Shown here piece after piece: positions 9,187-17,341 of a stretch of 45,057 nt of DNA. The first letter of the stretch is position 1, and each line of letters opens with the position of its first letter. The translations under genes and the position numbers were made by a program. The stretch is from an uncultured Schlesneria sp. (GTDB taxonomy: Bacteria; Planctomycetota; Planctomycetia; Planctomycetales; Planctomycetaceae). The notes beneath the pieces are model-generated. The model was given only the letters and a program-made list of their open reading frames with translations, did not search any database and was not told the DNA's origin. The DNA lies in contig CAILLA010000149.1 in the NCBI GenBank assembly GCA_903834925.1, forward strand, positions 1 to 45,057, read 5' to 3'.

Positions 9187-11394
9187 ATGAATCAGCTTAA
9201 CCGCCGGGTTCGCGAAGGGAATCACATCGTGCAGACTCTCACATCGACGCTGTTGACGGCTGCGTTCTTGATCCTTGGCGGATCTGCAGCAGGGGCTACG
9301 GACGAGACGAACGAACTCACCACGCTGACCATTGAGCACGCACGCAAACTGGTGGCCGAGCACCCGCACGAGCTCGCTCTCAACGGTTTAACGTCCCTCA
9401 GTCCTGCCGTTGCCCGGGAATTGGCCAAACACAGTGGCCATGTGCTGCTGCTTAACGGTGTATCACACTTGTCGCCAGATGTTGCTCAGGCGCTCGCAGA
9501 GCACAGAGGAGCATTTCTGGGACTCGACGGCTTGATCACACTCTCTCCCGAGGCGGCCCACGCACTGGCCAGACGCCAGGGAAGCCATTTCGTCCGCTAT
9601 GACCTGACGACGTTGTCCCAGACCTTCATTGCAGGGCTTGGTGCCAATGCTCAAGGAGTGCTGTCCCTGGGAGGCTTGAGAGTTCTGTCGACGGATGTTG
9701 CCGCCGAACTCGTGCGACACCGGGGCGACCTGTTACTGAACGGACTCATGGAGCTCAACCAGCCGGTGGCTGCCAAACTCAGCCAACACCGCCGTGACCT
9801 CTACCTCAACGGAATCACTACGCTGAGCCGCGATGCGGCTGCAAAACTGGCACTCCATCAACACCACCTCTCGCTCAATGGTCTGGTCCGCCTCCCGCAC
9901 GATGTTGCCCTGGCATTAGCGCCAATCGAACATCATCTAACACTAAATGGCCTCGACCAACTTACGCTCGACGAGGCAGATGATCTTGCACGGTTCCAGT
10001 GTGGCCTGGAATTACACGGTGTCACCACGCTATCTGCCGAGATTGCAGGAAAGTTGGCAGCACATAAACGTTCCCTGGATCTCGATGGACTCGCAACGCT
10101 GAGCGCGGAATCGGCGGCTGCCCTCGGGCGACATGCCGGTCATAGCATTTCACTCGACGGTCTTAAGACCATTTCTCCAGCCGCCGCTGCGGGGCTCTCG
10201 CAATACCGGGGCGAATATTTAAGCCTGAATGGCCTCACTGTTTTGACTACCGAGGCCGCTGCGGCGCTTGGGCAGCGTCGCATTGACGATCTCAGTCTCG
10301 ATGGGTTGGTGGAACTCTCACCCGAAGCGGCGCGGGGGCTGGCCGGGCATCAGGGAAGGCGGCTATCGCTCAACAACGTGACTGTGCTCTCCGACGAGGC
10401 TGCGGAGGCTTTGTCACAACATCGAGGTCAATACCTGGATCTGAATGGCTTGACGATGATCAACAACGCTGCTGCGGCAGCGCTGGGGCAATACCGTGGG
10501 CGAGGGTTGTGCATCCAGGGAATCCATATGCTGTCCGAAAAAGCAGCCGAGGGGCTGATGCACTATCGGGGATTCTTGTTCGTGCCATACATGACGACGC
10601 TGAACGAAAAATCTGCGGCCTTGTTGGCTCAGCAGGACTACGGTATTTTGTTTGCCGATGAAGTGACCTCAATCACGCCTTTGGTGGCCACGGAGCTGGT
10701 GAAATGTCGGGCTAAGAGTCTCCACCTGGACGGACTGACCGAACTCTCACCCGAGGTCGCCACCGCTTTAGCCCGGCATGCCGGCGACACTCTCAGGTTG
10801 AATCGTGTGCGGAGCTTGTCGGACATCACGGCGACGGCTCTGTCGCAATACCGTGGTTTTCTGTTGTTGGGTAGCGTTGATCAGCTCTCAATGGCAGCGA
10901 TCGAGGCCTTGGCGCAACATCGCGGAGGTCTGAGTCTGGGGATCGCTGTACTGGATGACCAGGCAGCCGAAGTGATGGGCAAGTCACTCGACGATCTCCA
11001 TCTGGATCGTGTGACAACGATTTCTCCAAAAGCCGCGAACTCGCTCGGCCGACTGCGGCACTACCTGAGTCTCGATGGCTTAACGACCATCAGTGAAGGC
11101 GCGGCCATAGGGCTCAGTCAGCACGAAGGTGAAACGCTATCTCTCAACGGACTCACGACCATCAGCGAAGGCGCTGCCTTAGCGCTCAGTCAGCACAAAG
11201 GAAAAAAGCTATCTCTCGACGGACTCACGACCATCTCCGAGGAGGCGGCGACACATCTGGTGCACCACAAAGGGAGCGTGAGTTTGTACGGCCTGAAAAC
11301 GTTGAGCAAACCCGCGCTCACCACTCTGAAACAGAACCCGGACTTCTTGCTGCCGGATGAGTTGGTGAATCCCGATCCGTGCGATCCACTTTGA
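9187..11394 (+). CDS. Secreted protein built of 28 tandem LRR-like repeats of about 23 residues
   Basis: The protein has 735 residues from ATG 9187; a GTG at 9160 in frame is less likely because a signal peptide begins soon after 9187 (hydrophobic LTSTLLTAAFLILGGSAAGA). From about residue 55 the rest is 28 consecutive units of 22-25 residues with the pattern LxLNGLTxLSxEAAxALAxHxG. The LxLxGLxxL half resembles an LRR strand and the AAxxLxxH half a helix, so a solenoid is expected. Units 4, 17-19 and 21-23 are degenerate. Units 25-27 are close to identical in DNA. A short tail ends in NPDPCDPL. No catalytic motif is visible. The function is unknown; binding of protein or polymer outside the cytoplasm is an inference. 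It stands alone, flanked by two four-helix-bundle remnants. Confidence 0.85.
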   Translation: MNQLNRRVREGNHIVQTLTSTLLTAAFLILGGSAAGATDETNELTTLTIEHARKLVAEHPHELALNGLTSLSPAVARELAKHSGHVLLLNGVSHLSPDVAQALAEHRGAFLGLDGLITLSPEAAHALARRQGSHFVRYDLTTLSQTFIAGLGANAQGVLSLGGLRVLSTDVAAELVRHRGDLLLNGLMELNQPVAAKLSQHRRDLYLNGITTLSRDAAAKLALHQHHLSLNGLVRLPHDVALALAPIEHHLTLNGLDQLTLDEADDLARFQCGLELHGVTTLSAEIAGKLAAHKRSLDLDGLATLSAESAAALGRHAGHSISLDGLKTISPAAAAGLSQYRGEYLSLNGLTVLTTEAAAALGQRRIDDLSLDGLVELSPEAARGLAGHQGRRLSLNNVTVLSDEAAEALSQHRGQYLDLNGLTMINNAAAAALGQYRGRGLCIQGIHMLSEKAAEGLMHYRGFLFVPYMTTLNEKSAALLAQQDYGILFADEVTSITPLVATELVKCRAKSLHLDGLTELSPEVATALARHAGDTLRLNRVRSLSDITATALSQYRGFLLLGSVDQLSMAAIEALAQHRGGLSLGIAVLDDQAAEVMGKSLDDLHLDRVTTISPKAANSLGRLRHYLSLDGLTTISEGAAIGLSQHEGETLSLNGLTTISEGAALALSQHKGKKLSLDGLTTISEEAATHLVHHKGSVSLYGLKTLSKPALTTLKQNPDFLLPDELVNPDPCDPL

Positions 11395-11426
11395 ACGCGT
11401 CCTGACGTCAACCCTTGGTGATACGG

Positions 11427-11708
11427 CAAGATTGCTGTCCTGCGACCCAACGGGTCAGCCGTTCAAATAGCCAGGGTCGTAGGTTCCCCGGAGGCGCTGG
11501 TGCCATCAGTAGATCAAGGTAAAAGGCATGAAGGGCCGATAATTCCTTCGATCCACGATTATCGAACCTCGCCAGTGACAGAAAGCAACCGAACGGACGG
11601 CCTTTCATGCCTCTTTTTATGACTGTTGTCCAATCACCAGGGCCTCCGGATGACCTACGACCCTGGCTATTTGGAATCACCGGCCGCGTTGGGCCTGAAG
11701 AAATCTTG
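11427..11708. repeat. Imperfect long inverted repeat (MITE-like or paired dispersed repeat)
   Basis: Two diverged arms in opposite orientation surround a loop of about 60 bp. The best matching part is a perfect 20-bp inverted pair, aaatagccagggtcgtaggt at 11465-11484 and its complement at 11653-11672. Matching continues inward (CCGGAGGC.CTGGTG, then GGCATGAAGGGCCG at 11525-11538 against 11598-11611) and outward to CAAGATT (11427) against AATCTTG (11708). It fills most of the 400-bp gap 11395-11795; no convincing gene is seen there. It could be a non-autonomous element or two inverted copies of a genomic repeat. Confidence 0.65.
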
Positions 11709-11795
11709 TCTGTTTTGGGTGTCGCATCCGGCCCTCCACAATTGGTGCCGTCGATTTAGATTTGCGTAACGACCGAGAACTTCCCACTCGGATAC

Positions 11796-11922
11796 GGCTT
11801 CTTGTCCGATAAATTAAACCGAACGTCGCTCTCAATCGCCGCCAACATCGCCGAAGGCAACGGTCGTTTCACCAAACCCGACCGCCGCAATTTCTTCGGA
11901 ATCGCACGAGGTTCCGTTCAAC
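11796..11922 (+). pseudogene. Four-helix-bundle (S23/IVP-type) protein fragment, copy 2
   Basis: The frame encodes LSDKLNRTSLSIAANIAEGN, then GRFTKPDRRNFFGIARGSVQ, where similarity stops. Only the central part of the family is left, without the initiation region or the C-terminal helices. The core is about 90% identical by eye to the copy at 8739-8831. The next 20 bases run into the end of the convergent DUF1559 gene. Confidence 0.7.
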
Positions 11923-11941
11923 AACGCCGTTGCAGACTCCA

Positions 11942-12784
11942 TCATTTTGCCCCTCGATTTTCACCCCCTTTTTCATTTCCGCTTTTGTCACTTCTGACGA
12001 CAATCAAATTTCCGTTGTTCACGGACCAACTCACAAATAGTGCGTCGTCTGGACATGGAAACACTGCGGGACGTTGAATATTCAGCTTGTTCTCATGGAA
12101 TCCAACCAGGTCCTCTCCACTCATGGCTTTCAGAACGTCTTTTGAAACCTCGTTCGAGACAAACTCAACACGTCCATCGACAAATAGAAACTGACAACCA
12201 TCCCGTGTAGAACGACCATAAGTCGGTGGCTTCGGATTGATTGAGTTGAGTTCACGCCAGTTGTATGGGCATCCCCAAGGTACGAAATCTCCATCAAGTT
12301 CGCCGACAAGAAATAACTGATCGGTTCGAGCAATGTCACCGAGTTTGACAAAGCTGTTGATCGCCATGACGTGAGCATTCGCAGAGTAATGTGCGACTGG
12401 AAACTCCCAATGACTACGCACTTTTGGTTCGCTCGGGTTCTCAAAACATGAGTTTGGATTTAGGAACAGCCCAGCATTTTCCGGTGAGTCCCACGGCTCA
12501 TTGAAGTTCACGAAATTGTAGAACGGTGAGGCGTCTAAGAACGGAAGAATTGAAGTCATCCAGCCGTGATAAGCACGTCCTTCAAGATTGAAGATTCCTC
12601 CCGGTGGAAATCCTTGGAAAACATCTGCGTAGTTGTGCAGAGCCAATCCAATCTGCTTCAAGTTGTTTCTCGATTGCGTTTTCCTAGCCGCTTCGCGACT
12701 TATTTCAATCGTTGGTAATAGCACGCTGGCAACTAAAAGGGACATCAATACAACGACCGCAATTGTTATTCTCTTTTGCCACAT
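11942..12784 (-). CDS. DUF1559-family pilin-like exported protein
   Basis: The protein has 280 residues. It has an N-terminal hydrophobic helix (about 5-25) followed by SREAARKTQSRNNLKQIGLA and LHNY, the signature of the DUF1559 proteins that are massively expanded in planctomycetes. The typical prepilin cleavage motif (GFTLIELL) is missing; the N-terminus is MWQKRITIAVVVLMSLLVAS. Later motifs fit the family: an ILPFLD segment, GELDGDFVPW, and a C-terminal LFVDGRVEFVSNEVSKDVLK. Members are thought to be secreted or pseudopilin-like surface proteins of unknown role. It ends 20 bp from the four-helix-bundle fragment on the other strand and has no operon partner. Confidence 0.85.
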   Translation of the reverse strand: MWQKRITIAVVVLMSLLVASVLLPTIEISREAARKTQSRNNLKQIGLALHNYADVFQGFPPGGIFNLEGRAYHGWMTSILPFLDASPFYNFVNFNEPWDSPENAGLFLNPNSCFENPSEPKVRSHWEFPVAHYSANAHVMAINSFVKLGDIARTDQLFLVGELDGDFVPWGCPYNWRELNSINPKPPTYGRSTRDGCQFLFVDGRVEFVSNEVSKDVLKAMSGEDLVGFHENKLNIQRPAVFPCPDDALFVSWSVNNGNLIVVRSDKSGNEKGGENRGAK

Positions 12785-13029
12785 TGTCGAATCGTTTCGT
12801 TGTTGGATTCAGCCAGCAAGCATTACACCCATTGGTGTTTCCGCGACCAAGTGGGAAACCTGATAGTGGCGATGTCGTTTCCATTCAGTATCCACAAGTC
12901 ATCTTGGTTCTACAATCCGTTTCACACCTGAAGGTAAACGCCGTCAAATCTGATCCGTCTCGCACTCATTGACCAGTACGCCCCCCTCCGTCAGAATTCC
13001 GCTGGCAATGACGCCCCTGGAAATTTGTC

Positions 13030-13197
13030 ATGATGCAATCAAAAGACGAAACCAAAGAAACACCGAATCAGCCCCCATGTCCTTCCAGGCCGGTTTGTCC
13101 GGTATGTGGCGGTTCATTGATTGAAATTCGGGCCAAGCTGCAATGTTCTCGCTGCCATACGATTTGCGAGACGTGTTGCGAAGGTGGAAGAGGGTGA
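13030..13197 (+). CDS. Small zinc-ribbon protein, 55 aa
   Basis: A short frame from ATG 13030 (or ATG 13033) to TGA 13195-13197 encodes a polar, proline-containing N-terminus and then CPVCGGSLIEIR, LQCSRCHTICETCCEGGRG. Two CxxC pairs, CPVC and CSRC, about 13 residues apart make a classic zinc ribbon, and a CETCC cluster follows. The dense, ordered Cys pattern argues for a real gene. Function is unknown; nucleic-acid or protein binding through the zinc site is possible. It converges with the gene at 13203-13460, leaving a 5-bp gap. Confidence 0.7.
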   Translation: MMQSKDETKETPNQPPCPSRPVCPVCGGSLIEIRAKLQCSRCHTICETCCEGGRG

Positions 13198-13202
13198 GGT
13201 TG

Positions 13203-13460
13203 TTATTCGTCACGCTTTGAGCGATCCCAAAAATACTCGCATGCTTTTCCGATGACCATTCCGGCAAGTCCGCCACCGATTGGACCGAAAACCATTCCGG
13301 GAATCGCACCATTACCGCAGATGAAAGCGTTCGGATTCTCGGCACGAATCTTTTGAACTTGAAGCTGGAAAGCGAGAGTACCCAGTCGAAATCCAACCAC
13401 TGCCCCAAGGATTCCGAGCAAGCATCCGAGGGGTTTCGTTCCTGTGGGTTTTGTCGTCAT
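13203..13460 (-). CDS. Small glycine-rich membrane protein, 85 aa
   Basis: The product has two probable membrane segments: GCLLGILGAVVGFRLGTLAF near the N-terminus, and a glycine-zipper-like GAIPGMVFGPIGGGLAGMVI before a basic C-terminus (YFWDRSKRDE). Glycine-zipper segments are common in small membrane proteins. ATG 13460 has no clear ribosome-binding site. The gene follows the ankyrin gene by 60 bp on the same strand and may share its transcript. No function can be assigned. Confidence 0.5.
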   Translation of the reverse strand: MTTKPTGTKPLGCLLGILGAVVGFRLGTLAFQLQVQKIRAENPNAFICGNGAIPGMVFGPIGGGLAGMVIGKACEYFWDRSKRDE

Positions 13461-13520
13461 TGGGAATCCATGCTTCGGTCCGTCGTTGAAACCACTCCGC
13501 CCGCTGCTCGCGAGTCGGTG

Positions 13521-14237
13521 TCACTTCACGGCGTTAATGACGTGAATGTTGATGGGAGTTCCGTCAGGAACGATCTCAGTCAATGACTTGGCATCGACCG
13601 GTCCGACATCCTGCGCAAAGAAATTGACCACCTCATCGGCAGGTGAAATCGCCGTACCAGATTCCGCTGCCGCGGACTTTCCGGCCAACTCGACTGCCGA
13701 TTTCGCTCCCACGCTGCGTAAATAGTCCTCACATTCCCCTGAGGCAAAATCGAGAGCTGCGACCAAATTCTTAGGATCACCGTACACCTCGTGAACTCGA
13801 TTCACATCCGCACCGTGCTTCACGAGAAGTTTCAGAAGCGGCAAATTCAGAGCTTTGTTTTTACTGTTGATCGCAGAAATCAATGGCCGTCCCAGATTCG
13901 GATTGGCCCCTCGCGACAACAAATATTCCACCATCTCAATCATCGTCGCATCATCGTCGCATGCGTCAATCGCCTGTACCAAGGCCGTATTTTCACTTTT
14001 TGGACACCAGTTGATATCAAGTCCCTGGTCCAGCAGCCATTTGGCGAGTTCTGGTTTCATCATCATAACGGCCATGCAGACCCAATTCCAAGATGTATTG
14101 CTCCACGAGAGCATCTCAGGGTGCTTTTCAAACAGGGATTTCTGCAGGCGAAAATCGCCGTCCGTAATCGCGTCAAAGAATTCGCGTTCCAACGATTTAT
14201 CTTCTTCTTCATCTTCGTAGTTGGAGGGCGCCGTCAT
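13521..14237 (-). CDS. Ankyrin-repeat protein
   Basis: From ATG 14237 the product has 238 residues. It starts with an acidic stretch (NYEDEEEDKSLEREFF) and then shows ankyrin-like units: AITDGDFRLQKSLFEKHPEM, ELAKWLLDQGLDIN, MVEYLLSRGANPN, and LLKLLVKHGADVN. These fit the LLxxGAdxN signature. A C-terminal extension (about residue 190 on) contains PADEVVNFFAQDVGPVDAKS and has no ankyrin motif. AAAAGG lies upstream of 14237. The frame stays open further upstream and contains a hydrophobic stretch ending CAGCG, so a longer lipoprotein form is possible. A protein-binding role is expected. Some such orphan ankyrin proteins act as immunity or anti-toxin proteins, but nothing here proves that. Confidence 0.7.
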   Translation of the reverse strand: MTAPSNYEDEEEDKSLEREFFDAITDGDFRLQKSLFEKHPEMLSWSNTSWNWVCMAVMMMKPELAKWLLDQGLDINWCPKSENTALVQAIDACDDDATMIEMVEYLLSRGANPNLGRPLISAINSKNKALNLPLLKLLVKHGADVNRVHEVYGDPKNLVAALDFASGECEDYLRSVGAKSAVELAGKSAAAESGTAISPADEVVNFFAQDVGPVDAKSLTEIVPDGTPINIHVINAVK

Positions 14238-14569
14238 TTCAGTAACCTTTTGATTTTGTCGTGATGATACTTCGCTCACTGCGAGTGACGGACCGCAGCC
14301 AGCGCATGTCGCCACGACGCCGATCAAGCAAGCGTTCCAAAGTTCGTTCAGGATCGGGGACGTTGCACGTCGACAAGAATGCGACGAACCTGCGTAAGGC
14401 ATTTTTACCCAATAAGGCATGAAATGATATCCCATTATGACGACTGTCAATCGAATTGAAGCCAACCTGCGGTTGCCGTTCAGACTTCCATTTATTGAGA
14501 AAGTGCAGTGTCCCAATGACTTCCTCTGATCGTCGGATTTTGATTGAAGCCCAGTGTCCTCGGGGTCCC

Positions 14570-14881
14570 TCACTCCGAAGCCTCACCGCCGCAACGACAA
14601 TGGAATTCAGCATCCTCAGTGAAGCTGTGAGGTCCCCATTGCTCAAGAATAAGCTCTGGGCAGGTAAAGTGCTCGAAGATGGTTTCCAGGTGATGACGTG
14701 ATTTGGAATGACAGCACAATCCCCAATCCGAATTGAATTTGGCAAAGAACGAGCAACCGCCGCATTGCCCGCCATTTTGGTATTGTAAACCAAGAAATGG
14801 CTCTTGCGGCCAACTGGCAAGGTATAGCTGCTTCGATTCCAAATTCGACCAGTCTGTCGTAGTGATACTATTTGTATTCAT
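14570..14881 (-). CDS. Cys-rich small protein of unknown function, 103 aa
   Basis: The start is well supported: GGGGAGG lies about 9 nt before ATG 14881. The middle reads QYQNGGQCGGCSFFAKFNSD, then WGLCCHSKSRHHLETIFEHF, then TCP, and later FHCRCGG. Cys and His residues (CxxC, CC, HH, C, CxC) suggest a metal site. The order QCGGCxFF...DWGLCC...FEHFxCP looks like a conserved small bacterial family, but I cannot name it. It lies upstream of the ankyrin gene on the same strand and overlaps the longest possible form of that frame, so the two may be co-transcribed. Confidence 0.7.
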   Translation of the reverse strand: MNTNSITTTDWSNLESKQLYLASWPQEPFLGLQYQNGGQCGGCSFFAKFNSDWGLCCHSKSRHHLETIFEHFTCPELILEQWGPHSFTEDAEFHCRCGGEASE

Positions 14882-15121
14882 ATCATTCCTCCCCTTCGAC
14901 GTCCAAAAAATGGCTCGTTGAAAATTTCCTTGGCAACTATCTTTGTTCCAGCAAGTTCGATGCAGTTACGATCGAAAACGGCCCGCGCACATGGGGCACG
15001 TTTTGCCACGGATCAGTGTCCCCCGGTTTGAATCTCAACGCGACCTTTTGAGATTCGTATGATCATCATTTCAACCGCAGTCTCGGTAAAGGCCGGTTCA
15101 CAGTCCTGACCCAGATGACTC

Positions 15122-15331
15122 CTAAAGTTCCAGAAACTGGTGCATGGGAACAAATGGAAGTCGTGTTGCACCAACAGGAATTTGTTTCCGGGCTTCTTCA
15201 ATGGTCGCAAAGAATTGCGGACCGTCGAGCCTCTTCACGTTGGTCACAAAATCAAGAGATGAATACTCTGCAACTATGTAATTCCGAGGATCTTCATATC
15301 CAGGCGGTGACTTCAGAATCCGGTAAAACAT
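15122..15331 (-). CDS. Small hypothetical protein, 69 aa
   Basis: The product starts MFYRILKSPPGYEDPRNYIV, continues AEYSSLDFVTNVKRLDGPQF, and ends RLPFVPMHQFLEL. It is soluble, with no signal peptide or membrane segment. AAGGGATG lies a few bases before ATG 15331. The coherent charged and hydrophobic pattern argues for a real gene. No function can be given. The 240 bp upstream (14882-15121) contains nothing recognisable. Confidence 0.55.
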   Translation of the reverse strand: MFYRILKSPPGYEDPRNYIVAEYSSLDFVTNVKRLDGPQFFATIEEARKQIPVGATRLPFVPMHQFLEL

Positions 15332-15378
15332 TCAATCATCCCTTTTGATTGGGGCGACTCAGTGGGCGAACAAATGTA

Positions 15379-15409
15379 TCAGGAACCGAATATGGTTTTC
15401 CGTTCCTGA
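15379..15409. repeat. Hairpin repeat downstream of a beta-lactamase-fold gene
   Basis: TCAGGAAC (15379-15386) and GTTCCTGA (15402-15409) form an 8-bp stem around 15 nt. The same GTTCCTGAC motif occurs just after the second beta-lactamase-fold gene (near 33640). GTTCCTGACACC-type sequences are commonly associated with RAYT elements. It may also weakly terminate the gene ending at 15424; no strong T-run follows. Confidence 0.5.
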
Positions 15410-15423
15410 CGCCTTTCTTACAC

Positions 15424-16821
15424 TCATTTCTTTCGTTTGGCTGTTTGTTTGATGCCGTTCTGAAACAGGACCAGCGAATCACATTTCCCTTTCTTGTCCA
15501 CATTGAATGTGATCGTGGCGTCAACCACTTTGTAGAACCATTCGGTCTCGGAACGGGGAAAGACCTGATACGATGACTGACCCGTCAGGCCGATCATCAG
15601 CTTGTCTTCCTTAACCTCTACAGTGAACACTGCCCCCGGGGCCAGTACGTAGCTGCCGACGAATTTCTGTAATGCTTCAGTTGGCACATTGATCGGCTTT
15701 TTGAATTTCCGTGGAGCGACCGTCGCACCGGAAATCATTCTTAAGATGTCGGTCGCCAATTGATCGACCTCTGTCGTGGCGGTGTTGGTCAACAAGACCA
15801 CGTTCGTTTTGAATTGACGGTTGACGAGAATCATTGAGTGATAGCCGCCCGTTTGACCGTTGTGCCAGCGAGTTCCATCAATTGCCAGATGCCAGCCAAG
15901 CCCGAGCGGCAAATCACCCGTTTTGAGCGGCTTCTGATGAACGGTCCAGGCCATTTCGATTGCTTCACCCAGTTTGTCTTGGGGAGGAGCCAGATTGGCT
16001 GTGGCGAACAGCAACATGTCGCTGACCGTGGTGCGAACGCCTCCAGCCCCTGCCAGTACCTGCATATCCCAGTTGGCCGCCGGTTTTCCATCAGCCGTAT
16101 GCCCGGGCGCGAGACGCGTTTGTGAGTCTTTGTCGAGGGTGATTGTCGTGCTGGACATCTTCAGTGGCACAGCGATCCGGTTCCGCACCAGGTCTTCGTA
16201 AGTCGATTTCGCCTGCAGCGACAACAGTTGACCAAGTAACCCCATACCCAAATTGGAGTACTCGCTTTTTGTCCCCGGGGCCTGCGCGAGCTTGTAATTG
16301 TTCAAGAACGAGTACAAATCTTTCTCCAGGTAATCGGCATACGGATTATTAGGGTCGCCGAACTTCATGTTATCGGGAATCCTGGGCAGACCTGACACGT
16401 GCGTTGCCAGATCCTGCAGTGTGATGGCGCGGCTAACGTCTGCGGGCATCTTCACACCTGCAGGGAGCAGTTCGCCAGCGGGCTGGTTCAGTTTAACCTG
16501 ACCGTGAACCACCGCGTCGGCCAACAGAGTTCCGGTCAAGACCTTGGTGACTGAACCCAATTCGTAAATCGTATCGCCATCAGGAACTCGTCGATCATCG
16601 CGACTTATCCGGCCATATCCGAAGATTTCTTGTCTGCCGTCGCGCAGCACGCCGATCGTCATGCCGACGATGATGTCGTTCTCGAGATAAGGTTGGACAA
16701 GCTGATCGATGCGCTGTCGAATTGATTGTTCTTGTGCTCGAACGTCAGCAGCAGACCGCATCATCATCGCGGCCATGACAATGCCAAGTGGAATCACGCC
16801 GATGTTTCGATAGAGGGTCAT
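15424..16821 (-). CDS. Serine beta-lactamase-fold hydrolase (class C/AmpH-like, penicillin-binding-protein family)
   Basis: The product has 465 residues from ATG 16821, which has GAGGA 8 nt upstream; the longer open frame (to 17049) lacks this support. A signal peptide ends near residue 30 (RSAADVRAQ). Catalytic motifs are all present: SVTK (S90, K93), YSN (188-190) and HNGQTGG (from H320) in the KTG/HxG position. The C-terminal 110 residues form a beta-rich domain (FVGSYVLAPGAVFTVEV onward) like those appended to many planctomycete esterase/peptidase members. Expected activity is hydrolysis of a D-amino-acid peptide, ester or amide outside the cytoplasm; resistance to beta-lactams is not implied. 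It is a single gene. A second, more distant member lies at 33671-35152. Confidence 0.88.
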   Translation of the reverse strand: MTLYRNIGVIPLGIVMAAMMMRSAADVRAQEQSIRQRIDQLVQPYLENDIIVGMTIGVLRDGRQEIFGYGRISRDDRRVPDGDTIYELGSVTKVLTGTLLADAVVHGQVKLNQPAGELLPAGVKMPADVSRAITLQDLATHVSGLPRIPDNMKFGDPNNPYADYLEKDLYSFLNNYKLAQAPGTKSEYSNLGMGLLGQLLSLQAKSTYEDLVRNRIAVPLKMSSTTITLDKDSQTRLAPGHTADGKPAANWDMQVLAGAGGVRTTVSDMLLFATANLAPPQDKLGEAIEMAWTVHQKPLKTGDLPLGLGWHLAIDGTRWHNGQTGGYHSMILVNRQFKTNVVLLTNTATTEVDQLATDILRMISGATVAPRKFKKPINVPTEALQKFVGSYVLAPGAVFTVEVKEDKLMIGLTGQSSYQVFPRSETEWFYKVVDATITFNVDKKGKCDSLVLFQNGIKQTAKRKK

Positions 16822-17341
16822 CTGATGTTCCTCAGGTTCCAGAACTGAACAGGGAATAATTTCAATGGAGACGGATTGATTGTCCGATTTCTGCTGAAAT
16901 CGTAACATGAAAAAACGGGTAAAGCTCGCTGAATACTTTGGGTGGAAACCGCGACCGACAACCAGGCCGAAGTCGCAACGGGAAGGTGTCTTTGACCTTC
17001 GCAGTACTGGCTTCGCCCGCAACCCAATCAAAAGAAGAATTTGAACCACGAAAATCGCGAAAAAAGAACAGTCGAGGCGAGCCGGGCGACGTAAGTCCCC
17101 GGATTCTTTTCTTCAATAGATTCTTTGTGCCCAACAAAGAAATCAACTGTTAGTACTACAAGACACAAGTCAGATTCAAGGTGAGATACCTGCTAAGGAG
17201 GGCCTTGGCGAATTACGCCAATGACGAGAATCTCGATTCGTTTGCGGACCGATAAAAGTGGTGGAACTTGGATTGTCTGTAAATCACGTAGGACTCTCTG
17301 GACGGGACTTTGACGAAGTGAATGATCGTTACCTGCGATTG
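16822..17341. other. 520-bp non-coding stretch with fragments of dispersed repeats
   Basis: No supported gene is seen. At 17043-17069 lies gaaccacgaaaatcgcgaaa, a type of CACGAAA-rich repeat common in planctomycete and verrucomicrobial genomes. At 17074-17103 lies gcgagccgggcgacgtaagt followed by ccccgga, another phrase that recurs in planctomycete genomes. Both identifications come from memory and were not searched. Confidence 0.35.

Noticed and set aside
9187-11394. Tandem DNA repeats as a CRISPR array
   Set aside because: The repeats are coding (about 69-72 bp units of one protein frame), with no constant repeat/spacer structure.
13312-13524. 70-codon minus-strand ORF overlapping the end of the ankyrin gene as GTGA
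   Set aside because: It overlaps the glycine-rich membrane-protein gene in another frame and its second half is low-quality, Ser/Arg-rich sequence. The coupling signal alone is not enough.
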